A DNA stretch of 43,800 nucleotides from Comamonas testosteroni ATCC 11996. Its GTDB lineage: Bacteria > Pseudomonadota > Gammaproteobacteria > Burkholderiales > Burkholderiaceae_C. How positions within the stretch are numbered: position 1 is the stretch's first letter; each line of letters begins with the position of its first letter. This document shows positions 31,079 to 41,881 of the stretch, one piece after another. The stretch spans positions 1 through 43,800 of the forward strand of contig NZ_AHIL01000027.1 in NCBI RefSeq assembly GCF_000241525.1. Reading direction: 5' to 3'. The position numbers were made by a program, and so were the translations under genes. The notes under the pieces were generated by a model. It had not been told where the DNA came from. It ran no database searches and was given only the letters and a program-made list of their open reading frames with translations.

Positions 31079-31236
31079 GCCTGCTGGATGCGCCCATCTG
31101 GAGCGATCCCGGCACCTGGATCGTGCTGGGCATCTCCCTGCTGTTCATCGTGGTGGGCATAGGCATGCACCGCATCATCGTGAAGGTCTTGCGCGGCCCG
31201 GCGGATGCCGCCACCAACAAGGAAAACCATGTCTGA
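31075..31236 (+). CDS. 53-aa single-span membrane microprotein between trpD and trpC
   Basis: A small frame joined to trpD by an ATGA overlap and running 8 bp into trpC. The product has an acidic/aromatic N-terminus ([13 protein letters not shown]), one strong hydrophobic helix (about 14-32, [19 protein letters not shown]) and a basic tail (RIIVKVLRG), so an N-out, C-in topology is expected from the positive-inside rule. The clean helix and coupling on both sides suggest a real gene. No family recognised; a role in the trp pathway is not shown. Confidence 0.65.
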   Translation: MSLLDAPIWSDPGTWIVLGISLLFIVVGIGMHRIIVKVLRGPADAATNKENHV

Positions 31237-32029
31237 CATTCTCAAGAAAATCTGCGACGTCAAGGTCCAGGAAGTTGCTGCCGCCAAGAAGGCCGTGCCG
31301 TTTGCCGAGATGCGCCGCGATGCGCAAAGCCGTGTCTCCACGCGCGATTTCGTGGGCGCCATCCGTGCCAAGATCGCCAAGGGACAAGCCGGCGTGATCG
31401 CAGAAGTCAAGAAGGCCAGCCCCAGCAAGGGCGTGATCCGTCCCGACTTCGATCCTGCCGATATCGCCCAGAGCTATATGGTGGGGGACGGCAAGATCAG
31501 TGCTGCCTGCCTGTCGGTGCTGACTGATCGCCAGTTCTTCCAGGGGCAACCCGACTATCTCAAGCAGGCCCGCGCGAGCACGCTGCTGCCGGTGCTGCGC
31601 AAGGACTTCATGGTCGACCCCTATCAGATCTACGAATCGCGGGTGATGGGCGCCGATTGCGTGCTGCTGATCGCTGCCTGCCTGGACGATGCGCAGATGG
31701 CGGAGATGGAGCAGATTGCGCACAGCCTGGACATGGATGTGCTGGTGGAAGTGCATGACGGCCAGGAGTTGCAACGAGCACTCAAGCTCAAGACGCCGCT
31801 GGTGGGCATCAACAACCGCAATCTGCGCACATTCGAGGTCGATATTCAGACCACGATTGCCCTCAAGAAGGATGTGCCCGCCGATCGCCTGCTGGTGACT
31901 GAGTCCGGCATCCTGACCAGGGACGATGTGAAGACCATGCGTGAGGCGGGCATTGACGCCTTCCTGGTGGGCGAGGCATTCATGCGTGCCCGCGAGCCGG
32001 GCGAGGCCCTGGCCCAGTTGTTTCAATAA
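31229..32029 (+). CDS. trpC: Indole-3-glycerol-phosphate synthase
   Basis: A 266-aa TIM-barrel enzyme closing the indole ring from CdRP. Motifs: [87 protein letters not shown] and [12 protein letters not shown], including the catalytic Lys and Glu residues. ATG 31229 with AAGGAA upstream is preferred to in-frame ATG 31205. It is monofunctional (no TrpF domain). It is the last gene of the trp cluster here; trpFBA are not in the window. Confidence 0.97.
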   Translation: MSDILKKICDVKVQEVAAAKKAVPFAEMRRDAQSRVSTRDFVGAIRAKIAKGQAGVIAEVKKASPSKGVIRPDFDPADIAQSYMVGDGKISAACLSVLTDRQFFQGQPDYLKQARASTLLPVLRKDFMVDPYQIYESRVMGADCVLLIAACLDDAQMAEMEQIAHSLDMDVLVEVHDGQELQRALKLKTPLVGINNRNLRTFEVDIQTTIALKKDVPADRLLVTESGILTRDDVKTMREAGIDAFLVGEAFMRAREPGEALAQLFQ

Positions 32030-32041
32030 AGGGTTGGCCGG

Positions 32042-32069
32042 TGTGCAGGTTCAGCGCAGAACCTGCACA
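32042..32069. terminator. 11-bp hairpin between convergent trpC and winged-helix gene
   Basis: TGTGCAGGTTC / GAACCTGCACA with a 6-nt loop, a perfect stem. It overlaps the stop codon of the minus-strand gene and lies 13 bp after the trpC stop. T-tracts are lacking, so it is at best a weak bidirectional terminator or a 3' stabiliser. Confidence 0.5.
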
Positions 32070-32455
32070 TCGGCATCCAGAAAATAGCCGGCGCCACGCT
32101 TGGTCTTGAGCAGCATGGGCGCGCGGCTCGATGCTTCGACCTTGCGGCGCAAACGCAGCATCTGCACATCGATGGCACGGTCAAAGACATCATCTTCGGC
32201 CTGTGTCAGATCCATGATCTGTTCACGGCTCATGATTTGCCTGGGGCGCTTGAGCAGGGCCAGCAGCAGCGCGAACTCGCTCTTTGTGAGCCCCACCTCA
32301 TGCCCGGCAGCGCTGATGAGGCTGCGCGAGCGCAGGCGCAGCTCCCAGTCGGCAAACTTGAAGCCCTGGGGATTCAGGCTGAAGGCGGAGCGGGCGCATG
32401 AAAAGAAGGCCTGCGCGGCAGAGGCTTGTGAGTGACTGGCAGAAGATGTGTGCAT
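32051..32455 (-). CDS. Orphan OmpR/PhoB-type winged-helix DNA-binding protein
   Basis: A 134-aa protein that is only the effector half of an OmpR-family regulator: a Ser/Ala-rich N-terminus, then FKFADWELRLRSRSLISA, LTKSEFALLLALLKRPRQIMSREQIMDL, the recognition helix DRAIDVQMLRLRRKVE and the wing LLKTKRGAGYFL. The receiver domain is missing. The start is firm (AAGGAG 6-7 bases before ATG 32455), and no receiver sequence lies upstream, so it is a stand-alone gene and not a recent frameshift. No sensor kinase is adjacent. Activity may be constitutive or controlled by its own expression. Confidence 0.85.
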   Translation of the reverse strand: MHTSSASHSQASAAQAFFSCARSAFSLNPQGFKFADWELRLRSRSLISAAGHEVGLTKSEFALLLALLKRPRQIMSREQIMDLTQAEDDVFDRAIDVQMLRLRRKVEASSRAPMLLKTKRGAGYFLDADVQVLR

Positions 32456-32627
32456 GAATAACTCCTTGTGAGCCTGAGCCGCCAGGTGGTCAGCTATGTT
32501 GGAGTCGATTCTTTGCAAATTGTCAGAATGTGTCACTCACTGAAATCAGGTATTTTGAGCCTCGAAATAGGTGAGAACCCTTGAGGAAATCATTCGAGGT
32601 GGGCGTGGAAGTTGAGAGAATCCACGC

Positions 32628-33365
32628 ATGAACTTCACTAGCCAGAGCATGAGTGCCAACACCGCTGCGCCTACCCAGTTGATGAGTGCAGATCCGCAGG
32701 ACTGGCCAGTCTCAACCGGCTGGCAAGCCGTTGTCGAGCCTTTCTTTGCTGGGAGCACGGGCCAGAAGCTGCTGCAGTTTTTGCAGCAAAGACTGGGTGC
32801 CGGCGCCGTGATCTTTCCCCCTGCCCCCTTGAGGGCCCTGGAGCTGACACCGCCAGAGGACGTGCGTGTCGTGATTCTCGGGCAGGACCCCTATCACGGC
32901 CGTGGGCAGGCCGAAGGGCTGGCATTCTCGGTTGCCCCCGGGGTGCGCGTTCCGCCCTCGCTGCAGAACATCTTCAAGGAAATGCAGCGCGAGCTGGGCA
33001 CGCCGTTTCCGGCTTTTCCCCAGCCCGGCGGCAGCCTGGTGAGCTGGGCTCAGCATGGTGTGCTGCTGCTCAATACCAGCCTGACGGTGGAAGAAGGGCA
33101 AGCCGCAAGCCATGCCAAAAAAGGCTGGGAAGAGCTGACCGATGCCATCATCCGACATGTCGCCGAGCAGGGGCGGCCCACGGTCTTCATGCTCTGGGGC
33201 TCGCACGCCCAGTCCAAGCGTGTGTTCATTCCTCAGGATCGTGGTCATCTGGTGCTGATGAGCAACCACCCTTCACCACTATCGGCTCTGAGGCCTCCCG
33301 TGCCCTTTATCGGTAACGGACACTTCGGCAAGGCCCGGGAGTTCAAGCTCAGACAAGGCTATTGA
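32628..33365 (+). CDS. ung: Uracil-DNA glycosylase
   Basis: A 245-aa family 1 UDG that removes uracil from DNA. The water-activating loop is VVILGQDPYHGRGQAEGLAFS (Asp87), LLLNTSLTVE is the uracil-binding strand, and the leucine loop is SNHPSPLSA (His214). Aromatic and Asn contacts are kept. The first about 25 residues are variable and ATG 32649 is an alternative start. It diverges from the winged-helix gene over 172 bp and is followed closely by a convergent transporter gene. Confidence 0.96.
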   Translation: MNFTSQSMSANTAAPTQLMSADPQDWPVSTGWQAVVEPFFAGSTGQKLLQFLQQRLGAGAVIFPPAPLRALELTPPEDVRVVILGQDPYHGRGQAEGLAFSVAPGVRVPPSLQNIFKEMQRELGTPFPAFPQPGGSLVSWAQHGVLLLNTSLTVEEGQAASHAKKGWEELTDAIIRHVAEQGRPTVFMLWGSHAQSKRVFIPQDRGHLVLMSNHPSPLSALRPPVPFIGNGHFGKAREFKLRQGY

Positions 33366-33385
33366 GATGGCCGGATTGGGCTGTC

Positions 33386-34312
33386 TCAGCGCTTTTCCCT
33401 GATCCCCAGCCAGACCCCCATCAGGCCGCTGAGCGTCACCACCGCCATGCCGATCAGCGATGTGCTGTCGGGAAGCTGTCCGAAAAACAGCCAGCCCATC
33501 AGCATGGCAAAGCCGATCTGGCTGTAGAGGAAAGGCGCCACGGTTGCGGGCGTGGCGTGGGTGTATGCCTGCAGCAGCATCAGGTGGCCAATGCCGCTGC
33601 AAAGGCCCATCACAGCTGCCGCTGCGTAGATCTGCCACTGATCGATGGGCTGCCACACAAAGCCCATGAGAGGAGTGGTCAGCAGCAAGGGAAGCCAGGT
33701 CGAGTAGAGCTGGGTGGTCGGAGGCGAGTCCAGGCGCGACAGGCGACTTCCGAGGACCTGGTAGGTGGTGCCCGATATCAGCAGACCAACCGGCCACAGG
33801 GCGGCCAGGCCCAAGGACTGCCCGTCGTTTTCCGGCCGCACAATGGCAATCACTGCCAGCAGGCCGATCACCAGCAGCGACCAACGGGCAGGACTGACCT
33901 GCTCCTTGAAGAAGAGTGCCGATGCGACCACGATAAACAGCGGAGCCGCTGACCAGATGGCTGTGAAATTGGCCAAAGGCATGTTCTTTATGCAGAAAAA
34001 GGCGCAGACCGTAGTCAAAAGCCCTGAAGCTGCCCGCAGAAGCTGAAACCTCAAGTTCTGGGTTCTCAGTGCCGAAAAGCCGTGCCGAGGCAAAACCAGC
34101 ACGCTGGTGACCATGGCCTGGGCCATGAAGCGCAGCCACAGCACCATGAGAGTCGGAAGCAGCGTGCCCGTGAATTTGGTGGCGCTATCCAGAACGGCAA
34201 ACAGCGCACAGGCGAATATGGTGAGCAGAACACCGCGGATGGCAGACTGCGCTGACGGTGAAAGTGTGGGCGAGAGCCAGCGGGGGAGCATGTCCGTAGC
34301 GATTTGCGACAA
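33386..34312 (-). CDS. EamA/DMT-family transporter
   Basis: A 308-aa inner-membrane protein with about ten hydrophobic helices arranged as two EamA repeats: first AIRGVLLTIFACALFAVLDSATKF ... IWSAAPLFIVVASALFFKE, second LGLAALWPVGLLISGTTYQVLGSR ... VAPFLYSQIGFAMLMGWLFFGQ. The family exports metabolites or amino acids and cannot be narrowed by sequence alone. It stands alone; the terminator of the lone Wzz gene separates it from upstream minus-strand genes. Confidence 0.9.
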   Translation of the reverse strand: MSQIATDMLPRWLSPTLSPSAQSAIRGVLLTIFACALFAVLDSATKFTGTLLPTLMVLWLRFMAQAMVTSVLVLPRHGFSALRTQNLRFQLLRAASGLLTTVCAFFCIKNMPLANFTAIWSAAPLFIVVASALFFKEQVSPARWSLLVIGLLAVIAIVRPENDGQSLGLAALWPVGLLISGTTYQVLGSRLSRLDSPPTTQLYSTWLPLLLTTPLMGFVWQPIDQWQIYAAAAVMGLCSGIGHLMLLQAYTHATPATVAPFLYSQIGFAMLMGWLFFGQLPDSTSLIGMAVVTLSGLMGVWLGIREKR

Positions 34313-34367
34313 GAGAATCGCAGAATTCTAGGTGCAGGAGGCTGCCTGAGTTGGTTGCGCCGCCCAT

Positions 34368-34397
34368 AAAAATGCCCGCACTGTTAGGTGCGGGCAT
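34368..34397 (-). terminator. Intrinsic terminator of the Wzz-type gene
   Basis: Read on the minus strand, ATGCCCGCAC / GTGCGGGCAT (10-bp stem, 6-nt loop; 34388-34397 and 34372-34381) is followed by a run of five T. It lies 18 bp after the stop codon. Confidence 0.93.
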
Positions 34398-34415
34398 GGG
34401 ATGGGTGGCGAAGGT

Positions 34416-35270
34416 TTACCAGGGCATGGCGTTACGAATACGCGCAATTTTTTCGGCCCGCTCGGTCGAAGACTCCTTGGCGGCACGCAGCGCTTGCCGG
34501 ATGAACACAAAAAGCAGCAGGATGAAGCCGGAGCCCACAGCCGCACCAATGGCCAGCATGGATTTCTTGGGTTTGATAGCGCCTTCGGGCAGGGTCGGCA
34601 TCTGGATCACATCGTCATTGTCCAGGCCGCCGAGGCGGCGCTCCATGTCCAGGATCCCCTTCTGGCGATTGCTGTTGGCGGTCAGCAGCTCGCCATAGAG
34701 GCGGCTGGTCGCTTCGCTGACACTTTTCCCGGAGGACAGATTGGCGGAGGTGTCATGCTCGAGCTTGAGGGACTCCTCCAGGCGCGTCTTTTCGGAGGCC
34801 AGTTGCACTTCCAGCTGCTTTTTTTCCATTCCGCGCGGCCTGCTCAGAGGAAACAAGGTGTCCAGCAGCGCCTGGTTGAGCTTTTGAGCCGCTTCAGGCG
34901 ATTTGGCCTGCGTTGCAATATTCAGCAGCTTGTCCTGCTTGCCGACATTGACGGTGATGCGCTTGCTGAGTTTTTTATAGATTGCTTCGTTGGTCAGGCC
35001 ATCGTCCAGGCCCGCAACGGGGGCAATCTGGTGCAGCACGTCTGCAGACATGGCCAAGCTTGCGGCCATGGGGGCGGTAAAGCTGGAGCCGGCACGCTCA
35101 ACCTGAACCGATGAGCTGCTTTCGTAGGTCTTGGGAATCACAAAGCCAATTCCATAGGCAGCAATGCCCGCCAGTAGCGGGCCGAAAATCAGAATTTTCC
35201 AGTTTTCTGCGAGAGTTACCAACAGATCCAGCAGATCCAACTCTTCATCTTGTGGGGCTTGAGCTTCCAT
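34416..35270 (-). CDS. Wzz-type polysaccharide chain-length determinant protein
   Basis: A 284-aa inner-membrane protein with two transmembrane helices: one near residues 24-45 (WKILIFGPLLAGIAAYGIGF) and one near 236-260 (AIGAAVGSGFILLLFVFI). The periplasmic part between starts with PKTYESSSSVQVE and has a long coiled coil (EKKQLEVQLASEKTRLEESLK). This is the layout of Wzz/PCP proteins that set O-antigen or exopolysaccharide length. No tyrosine kinase domain. It is isolated from any glycan cluster, so its substrate is unknown. No Shine-Dalgarno precedes the ATG and the -10 box lies only 5 bp away. Confidence 0.85.
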   Translation of the reverse strand: MEAQAPQDEELDLLDLLVTLAENWKILIFGPLLAGIAAYGIGFVIPKTYESSSSVQVERAGSSFTAPMAASLAMSADVLHQIAPVAGLDDGLTNEAIYKKLSKRITVNVGKQDKLLNIATQAKSPEAAQKLNQALLDTLFPLSRPRGMEKKQLEVQLASEKTRLEESLKLEHDTSANLSSGKSVSEATSRLYGELLTANSNRQKGILDMERRLGGLDNDDVIQMPTLPEGAIKPKKSMLAIGAAVGSGFILLLFVFIRQALRAAKESSTERAEKIARIRNAMPW

Positions 35271-35275
35271 TGATT

Positions 35276-35303
35276 TTTATAAAATGAATAAGCATTTTGA
35301 CAA
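35276..35303 (-). promoter_or_regulatory. Sigma-70-like promoter of the Wzz-type gene
   Basis: On the minus strand TTGTCA (35298-35303) and TATAAA (35276-35281) are separated by 16 bp in an AT-rich patch. The expected transcription start coincides with the ATG at 35268-35270, suggesting a leaderless mRNA, consistent with no ribosome site. The rest of the 127-bp gap to queA shows nothing else. Confidence 0.5.
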
Positions 35304-35397
35304 AACAATGAAATCTACCACCAAGAAAAGATTGGACCCAGATTTTCTGTAACTCTATATGCCAGGGGCTGGGGTGGCGGGTCCAATGTGTTGCAGA

Positions 35398-36486
35398 TCA
35401 GCGATGGCGCTCCAGCAGCATGGAGTCTCCATAGCTGAAGAAGCGGTAGTGCTGGGCAATCGCATGCTGATACATGCCCATGATGTGTTCATAGCCCGCG
35501 AAAGCGCTGACCAGCATCATCAGCGTGCTTTTGGGCAGATGGAAGTTGGTGATCAGCAAATCGACCACCTGGTATTGAAATCCCGGGGTGATGAAGATGC
35601 TGGTGTCGCCGCTGATATTGCCGTACTTGGCCCAGGACTCCAGAGTGCGCACCGTGGTGGTGCCCACGGCAATGATGCGGCCGCCGCGCTGGCGACAGCG
35701 CTCCATGGCGGCCAATGTGGGCAAGGGAATGTCGTACCACTCGCTGTGCATGGTGTGGTCGGCAAGGTTTTCGGTCTTGACGGGCTGGAAGGTGCCGGCA
35801 CCTACATGCAGGGTGACGCTGGCGCGCTCCACGCCCTTGGCCTGCAGGGCGGCAAGCACGGTTTCGTCAAAGTGAAGGGCTGCGGTCGGTGCCGCGACCG
35901 CGCCAGGGTGGGCGGCGAACACAGTCTGGTAGCGCTCGCTGTCTTCCTTTTCATCCGGGTCGTGGTCGGCGTTTTGCTGGCGCTCGATATAGGGGGGCAG
36001 TGGCAGGTGGCCGAACTGCTCCAGCAACTCATAGGGCGACTCGCCCTGGTTGCCCTTGAAGGAAAGCTGGAATAGCGGCCCGTTCTCGTCCGGCCAGCGG
36101 CCCAGCAGCGTGGCTTCGAAACCGCCGTTTTTGAGGCCGCCGCAAAGATGGATCTTGGCTCCGGGCAAGGGCTTCTTGCTCACGCGCATATGGGCCACAA
36201 CCTCGTTGTTCTGCAGCACGCGCTCGACCAGCAGTTCGATCTTGCCGCCGCTGGCCTTTTCACCAAAGACGCGTGCCTTGATGACCTTGGTGTCGTTGAA
36301 GACCAGCAGGTCGCCGGGCTGCAGCAGATCGGGCAGTTCGCGGAAGATGCGGTCGGTGGCAGGGAGGCTGCGGCCGTCAAGCAGGCGCGAGGCGCTGCGA
36401 ACGGCGGTGGGATGCTGGGCAATCAGGGATTCGGGCAGGTCGAAGTCGAAATCGCTGAGTGTGAATTCACGGGAGCAGGAAGACAT
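35398..36486 (-). CDS. queA: S-adenosylmethionine:tRNA ribosyltransferase-isomerase
   Basis: A 362-aa enzyme that transfers and isomerises the ribosyl group of AdoMet to preQ1-tRNA in queuosine synthesis. Family segments: [107 protein letters not shown] and [19 protein letters not shown]. The segment [17 protein letters not shown] carries an acidic insertion longer than in many homologues. tgt is not adjacent. The HD-GYP gene ends 87 bp upstream. Confidence 0.96.
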   Translation of the reverse strand: MSSCSREFTLSDFDFDLPESLIAQHPTAVRSASRLLDGRSLPATDRIFRELPDLLQPGDLLVFNDTKVIKARVFGEKASGGKIELLVERVLQNNEVVAHMRVSKKPLPGAKIHLCGGLKNGGFEATLLGRWPDENGPLFQLSFKGNQGESPYELLEQFGHLPLPPYIERQQNADHDPDEKEDSERYQTVFAAHPGAVAAPTAALHFDETVLAALQAKGVERASVTLHVGAGTFQPVKTENLADHTMHSEWYDIPLPTLAAMERCRQRGGRIIAVGTTTVRTLESWAKYGNISGDTSIFITPGFQYQVVDLLITNFHLPKSTLMMLVSAFAGYEHIMGMYQHAIAQHYRFFSYGDSMLLERHR

Positions 36487-36573
36487 GCGGTGCTTGAGGG
36501 CCGTACGAGGCCCGTTCCAAGTTCAATCAAACAAGTGGTCGATTGTCGCAAATCGCCATTAGGGCTGTCGGCT

Positions 36574-37788
36574 TCAGGGCTGTGCGGCGGTGGCTGGATT
36601 CCAGAGTTCATTGAGATTCCTGAAGGGCCAGTCGGCAGGGTCTTCGCGCCCGACGATGCTGTCGTTGGCATGGGGGCAGGCCAGGTCGAGAATCTCGGGC
36701 GTGATGCGGCGCTGCTGGCTGAGGCAGTAAAAGCGCCGCACCTTCGGGGTCAGCAGACAGGTCGGCGAGACATCCAGCACCACGGCAAGATGCTGCGACT
36801 GCAGTCGCACCAGCGAGCCCAGCGGGTAGATGCCTACCGTCTGCACAAACTGCTCGAAGATGGCTTTGTCGAAATGATGGGGCGCCCATTGCGCCATGCG
36901 CTGCAGCGCAATCGCCGGGTGCCAGCCTTGCTTGTAGGGGCGATCCGAGGTGATGGCGTCATAGACGTCGCAGACGGCCGTCATGCGCGCCATCAGGCTG
37001 ATGTCGTCCTGCTTCAGTCCGTCGGGATAGCCCGTGCCGTCGACTTTTTCGTGGTGATGCAGGCAGGCGTCGGTGACGGCATCGTCCAGCCCCTGAGGCC
37101 GCAGGAGTTCGTAGCCCCAGCGGGGGTGGGATTTCATGATGACCCATTCCTCGGCATCCAGCGGCCCGGGCTTGTTGAGAACTTCGATAGGCACTTTGCT
37201 CTTGCCGATGTCGTGCAGCAGGCCCGCGATACCGGCCAGATGCACCTGGTGTTCGTCCAGGCCCATGCGGAGCGCCAGCCCGATCATCAGGGCACACACC
37301 GCGATGCTGTGCATATAGGAGTAGCTGTCCGCAGTCTTCAGGCGCGCCAGGCTGATCAGGGCATGGGGGTTGCGCTTGATCGACTCGGCCATCTCGTCGA
37401 CCAGCAGGCTTGAGGCAGGCAGGTCCAGCGGACGGCCCAGGCGAACGTCGTTGAACATGGTCTTGAGGACATCACGTGCCTGCCCAATGATCTGATGGGC
37501 CTGCTGCAACTCCACGCTGGTTCTGGTGAGCCGTGCTGGCGAGCACGGCACAGCTTCGTCGACTGGCGACTCGGAGACCTCTGCGGGCGTGATGTCGGGG
37601 GCGATGTCGGCCCCCCTGCCGGTGTCTATCCACACCTGGCGGATGGTGGTGGCAAGCAGACGTTCCAGGTCCCTGGGCTGATCGAGCAGGAGGCTGGCAC
37701 GCAAAAAGGGATGCTCCATCCAAGAGCCGCAGAACTCGTGCACAAACATTCCCGGGCGAAGGTGCTCGACATCAACTCGCTTCAACAT
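36574..37788 (-). CDS. DUF3391/HD-GYP cyclic-di-GMP phosphodiesterase
   Basis: A 404-aa cytosolic protein. Residues 1-140 match the DUF3391 region (VDVEHLRPGMFVHEFCGSWMEHPFL). The HD-GYP domain follows: HSIAVCALMIGLA, the HD pair His192-Asp193 in GLLHDIGKSKVP, HPRWGYELL, HHHEKVDGTGYPDGL and DVYDAITSDRPYK. All metal ligands and the GYP triplet (253-255) are kept, so c-di-GMP hydrolysis is likely. It has no membrane or receiver domain, so input comes from the N-terminus or partners. It could affect Tad pilus or surface behaviour, but that is inference. It diverges from recG. Confidence 0.93.
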   Translation of the reverse strand: MLKRVDVEHLRPGMFVHEFCGSWMEHPFLRASLLLDQPRDLERLLATTIRQVWIDTGRGADIAPDITPAEVSESPVDEAVPCSPARLTRTSVELQQAHQIIGQARDVLKTMFNDVRLGRPLDLPASSLLVDEMAESIKRNPHALISLARLKTADSYSYMHSIAVCALMIGLALRMGLDEHQVHLAGIAGLLHDIGKSKVPIEVLNKPGPLDAEEWVIMKSHPRWGYELLRPQGLDDAVTDACLHHHEKVDGTGYPDGLKQDDISLMARMTAVCDVYDAITSDRPYKQGWHPAIALQRMAQWAPHHFDKAIFEQFVQTVGIYPLGSLVRLQSQHLAVVLDVSPTCLLTPKVRRFYCLSQQRRITPEILDLACPHANDSIVGREDPADWPFRNLNELWNPATAAQP

Positions 37789-37880
37789 GAATTTCTACGG
37801 AAACACAAAGTAACAATTTGAGAATGGTAGCGATTTTGACGTTGTTGCGCTGGAGGCAGTTGTTTGCAAACCTGAATATG

Positions 37881-37896
37881 CTGTATATACATACAT
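37881..37896. promoter_or_regulatory. LexA-box-like site upstream of recG
   Basis: The 16 bases match the Gram-negative LexA consensus CTGT-(TA-rich 8)-ACAG at 14 of 16 positions when compared with CTGTATATATATACAG; the right arm ends ACAT. It lies 45 bp before the recG start and about 90 bp from the HD-GYP start, within reach of either promoter. Confidence 0.35.
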
Positions 37897-37940
37897 ACAT
37901 TGCTTTCCTGGTCGCGGGGAGTGTAGTCAAGGAGTCTCAG

Positions 37941-40136
<2,196 letters not shown>

Positions 40137-40146
40137 AATACCCAAA

Positions 40147-40184
40147 CCTGCGTTCAAAGACGTAAAAAGTTACGTTTTTGCAGG
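40147..40184 (+). terminator. Intrinsic terminator of recG
   Basis: AAAGACGTAA / TTACGTTTTT (40156-40165 and 40170-40179, one G-T wobble, AAAG loop) with a T-run, inside an outer CCTGC/GCAGG stem. It lies 20 bp after the recG stop, ahead of oxyR. Confidence 0.75.
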
Positions 40185-40278
40185 AATATATGTAATCTTT
40201 TGCCTTGGCAATTTGTGATTGAATGCAAAAACAGGATGAATCAATGCTGTTATTGATGATCCCAATGACCCACTCTTT

Positions 40279-41247
40279 ATGACTCTTACCGAATTGAAGT
40301 ACATCGTGGCCGTTGCGCGGGAAAAGCACTTTGGCCGCGCCGCCGAAGCCTGCTATGTGTCCCAGCCTACGCTGTCCGTGGCGATCAAGAAGCTGGAGGA
40401 AGAGCTGGATGTCAAGATTTTCGAGCGCAGTGCCGGTGAAGTCTCGGTGACCTCGCTGGGCGAGGAGATCGTGCGCCAGGCGCAAAGCGTGCTGGAGCAG
40501 GCCAACGAGATCAAGGAAATCGCCAAGCGCGGCAAGGACCCGCTGTCCGGTGTTCTGACCCTGGGCGTGATCTACACCATAGGCCCCTATCTGCTCCCCG
40601 ATCTGGTGCGCAACTCCATCAATATGACGCCGCAGATGCCGCTGATGCTGCAGGAGAACTTCACCGTCAAGCTGCTGGAGATGCTGCGCACGGGCGAGAT
40701 CGACTGCGCCATCATGGCCGAGCCCTTCCCGGATACCGGTCTGGCACTGGCGCCGCTGTACGACGAGCCCTTCATGGCCGCCGTGCCCAGCACCCACCCG
40801 CTGGCGCAGAAGAAAAGCCTGTCCACCACGGATCTCAAGAACGAGACCATGCTGCTGCTGGGCGCGGGTCACTGCTTCCGCGATCATGTGCTTGAGGTCT
40901 GTCCCGAATTCGCGCGCTATGCCAGCAACTCCGAAGGCATTCGCCGCACGTTCGAGGGCTCGTCTCTCGAAACGATCAAGTACATGGTGGCCGCCGGCAT
41001 GGGCGTGACCCTGGTGCCGCGCCTGTCCGTGCCCGAGGATGCGCTGGCTCCCATTGAGCGCCGTCGCCGCGCCGATGAGCCTCATATCCGCTATCTTCCG
41101 ATTCATGAGGAAGACGGCATTGCGCCGCCCACTCGCCGTGTGGTGCTGGCCTGGCGGCGCAGCTTCACGCGCTACGAGGCGATTGCTGCACTGCGCAATG
41201 CCGTCTACGCCTGCCCGCTGCCAGGAGTGCAGCGCCTGTCGCAGTAA
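40279..41247 (+). CDS. oxyR: Hydrogen-peroxide-sensing LysR regulator OxyR
   Basis: A 322-aa LysR-type regulator. The HTH occupies residues 1-60 (MTLTELKYIVAVAREKHFGRAAEACYVSQPTLSVAIKKLEEEL); the substrate-binding domain contains the redox pair Cys199 and Cys208 in GAGHCFRDHVLEVC, at the same residue numbers as E. coli OxyR. Oxidation to a disulfide activates antioxidant genes. No Shine-Dalgarno precedes the ATG. A TTGCC-TT-GGCAA palindrome lies at 40200-40211 upstream. dps follows 63 bp downstream in the same direction, a natural OxyR target or operon partner. Confidence 0.96.
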   Translation: MTLTELKYIVAVAREKHFGRAAEACYVSQPTLSVAIKKLEEELDVKIFERSAGEVSVTSLGEEIVRQAQSVLEQANEIKEIAKRGKDPLSGVLTLGVIYTIGPYLLPDLVRNSINMTPQMPLMLQENFTVKLLEMLRTGEIDCAIMAEPFPDTGLALAPLYDEPFMAAVPSTHPLAQKKSLSTTDLKNETMLLLGAGHCFRDHVLEVCPEFARYASNSEGIRRTFEGSSLETIKYMVAAGMGVTLVPRLSVPEDALAPIERRRRADEPHIRYLPIHEEDGIAPPTRRVVLAWRRSFTRYEAIAALRNAVYACPLPGVQRLSQ

Positions 41248-41310
41248 GCGTGGCTTCAGCGGCTCCAAGAGGGCGGGAGTCTGGATTCGTTAAACCTGAA
41301 AGGTGAGTGC

Positions 41311-41847
41311 ATGACCAAGCAAGGCAAGGACAAATCGCAGAAACAGAAGTCGGACGCCGCGCCGCAGGTGCCCGCAGGCATCCACATAGGCATCAGCGAC
41401 GAGGACCGCGCCGCCATCGCCAAGGGGCTGTCGGCGCTGCTGGCCGACACCTATACGCTGTACCTGACCACGCACAACTTCCACTGGAATGTCACGGGGC
41501 CCATGTTCAACACGCTGCACACCATGTTCATGGCGCAGTACACAGAGCTGTGGAATGCCGTTGATCCCGTGGCCGAGCGCATCCGTGCACTGGGCCATCA
41601 TGCACCCGGCTCCTATGCCCAGTTCGGCAAGCTCACCAGCCTGCCCGATGCACCGGCGCAGCCGCCCAAGGCCCTGGAGATGGTGCGCATCCTGGTGCAG
41701 GGCCACGAGGCCGTGGCGCGCACGGCCCGCCAGCTGTTTCCCCGTGCCGACAAGGCCGGCGACGAGCCCACGGCCGACCTGCTGACCCAGCGCCTGGCTG
41801 TGCACGAGCAGACCGCCTGGATGCTGCGCTCCCTGCTCGAGGAGTGA
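41311..41847 (+). CDS. dps: Dps-family ferritin-like DNA protection protein
   Basis: A 178-aa mini-ferritin that oxidises and stores iron with peroxide and, through its Lys-rich N-terminus ([15 protein letters not shown]), may bind DNA. Ferroxidase-site residues by alignment with E. coli Dps: His58 in HNFHWNVTG, His70 in NTLHTMF, Asp85 and Glu89 in [10 protein letters not shown]. The position of the acidic ligand (E. coli Asp67) is Met74, which may be a subfamily feature. AAAGGTGAG precedes the ATG. It lies directly after oxyR and ends in its own strong terminator. Confidence 0.94.
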   Translation: MTKQGKDKSQKQKSDAAPQVPAGIHIGISDEDRAAIAKGLSALLADTYTLYLTTHNFHWNVTGPMFNTLHTMFMAQYTELWNAVDPVAERIRALGHHAPGSYAQFGKLTSLPDAPAQPPKALEMVRILVQGHEAVARTARQLFPRADKAGDEPTADLLTQRLAVHEQTAWMLRSLLEE

Positions 41848-41881
41848 GCCGCACCCAGGCCGTTGTTCTCGCGGACTCCCC

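Noticed and set aside
37818..37940. N-terminal extension of RecG by 41 residues from an upstream TTG
   Set aside because: AT-rich, no ribosome site, contains the LexA-like box, and a good Shine-Dalgarno sits before TTG 37941.
40205..40240. Sigma-70 promoter for oxyR using TTGGCA
   Set aside because: No acceptable -10 hexamer stands 16-18 bp downstream; only the TTGCC-TT-GGCAA palindrome was noted.
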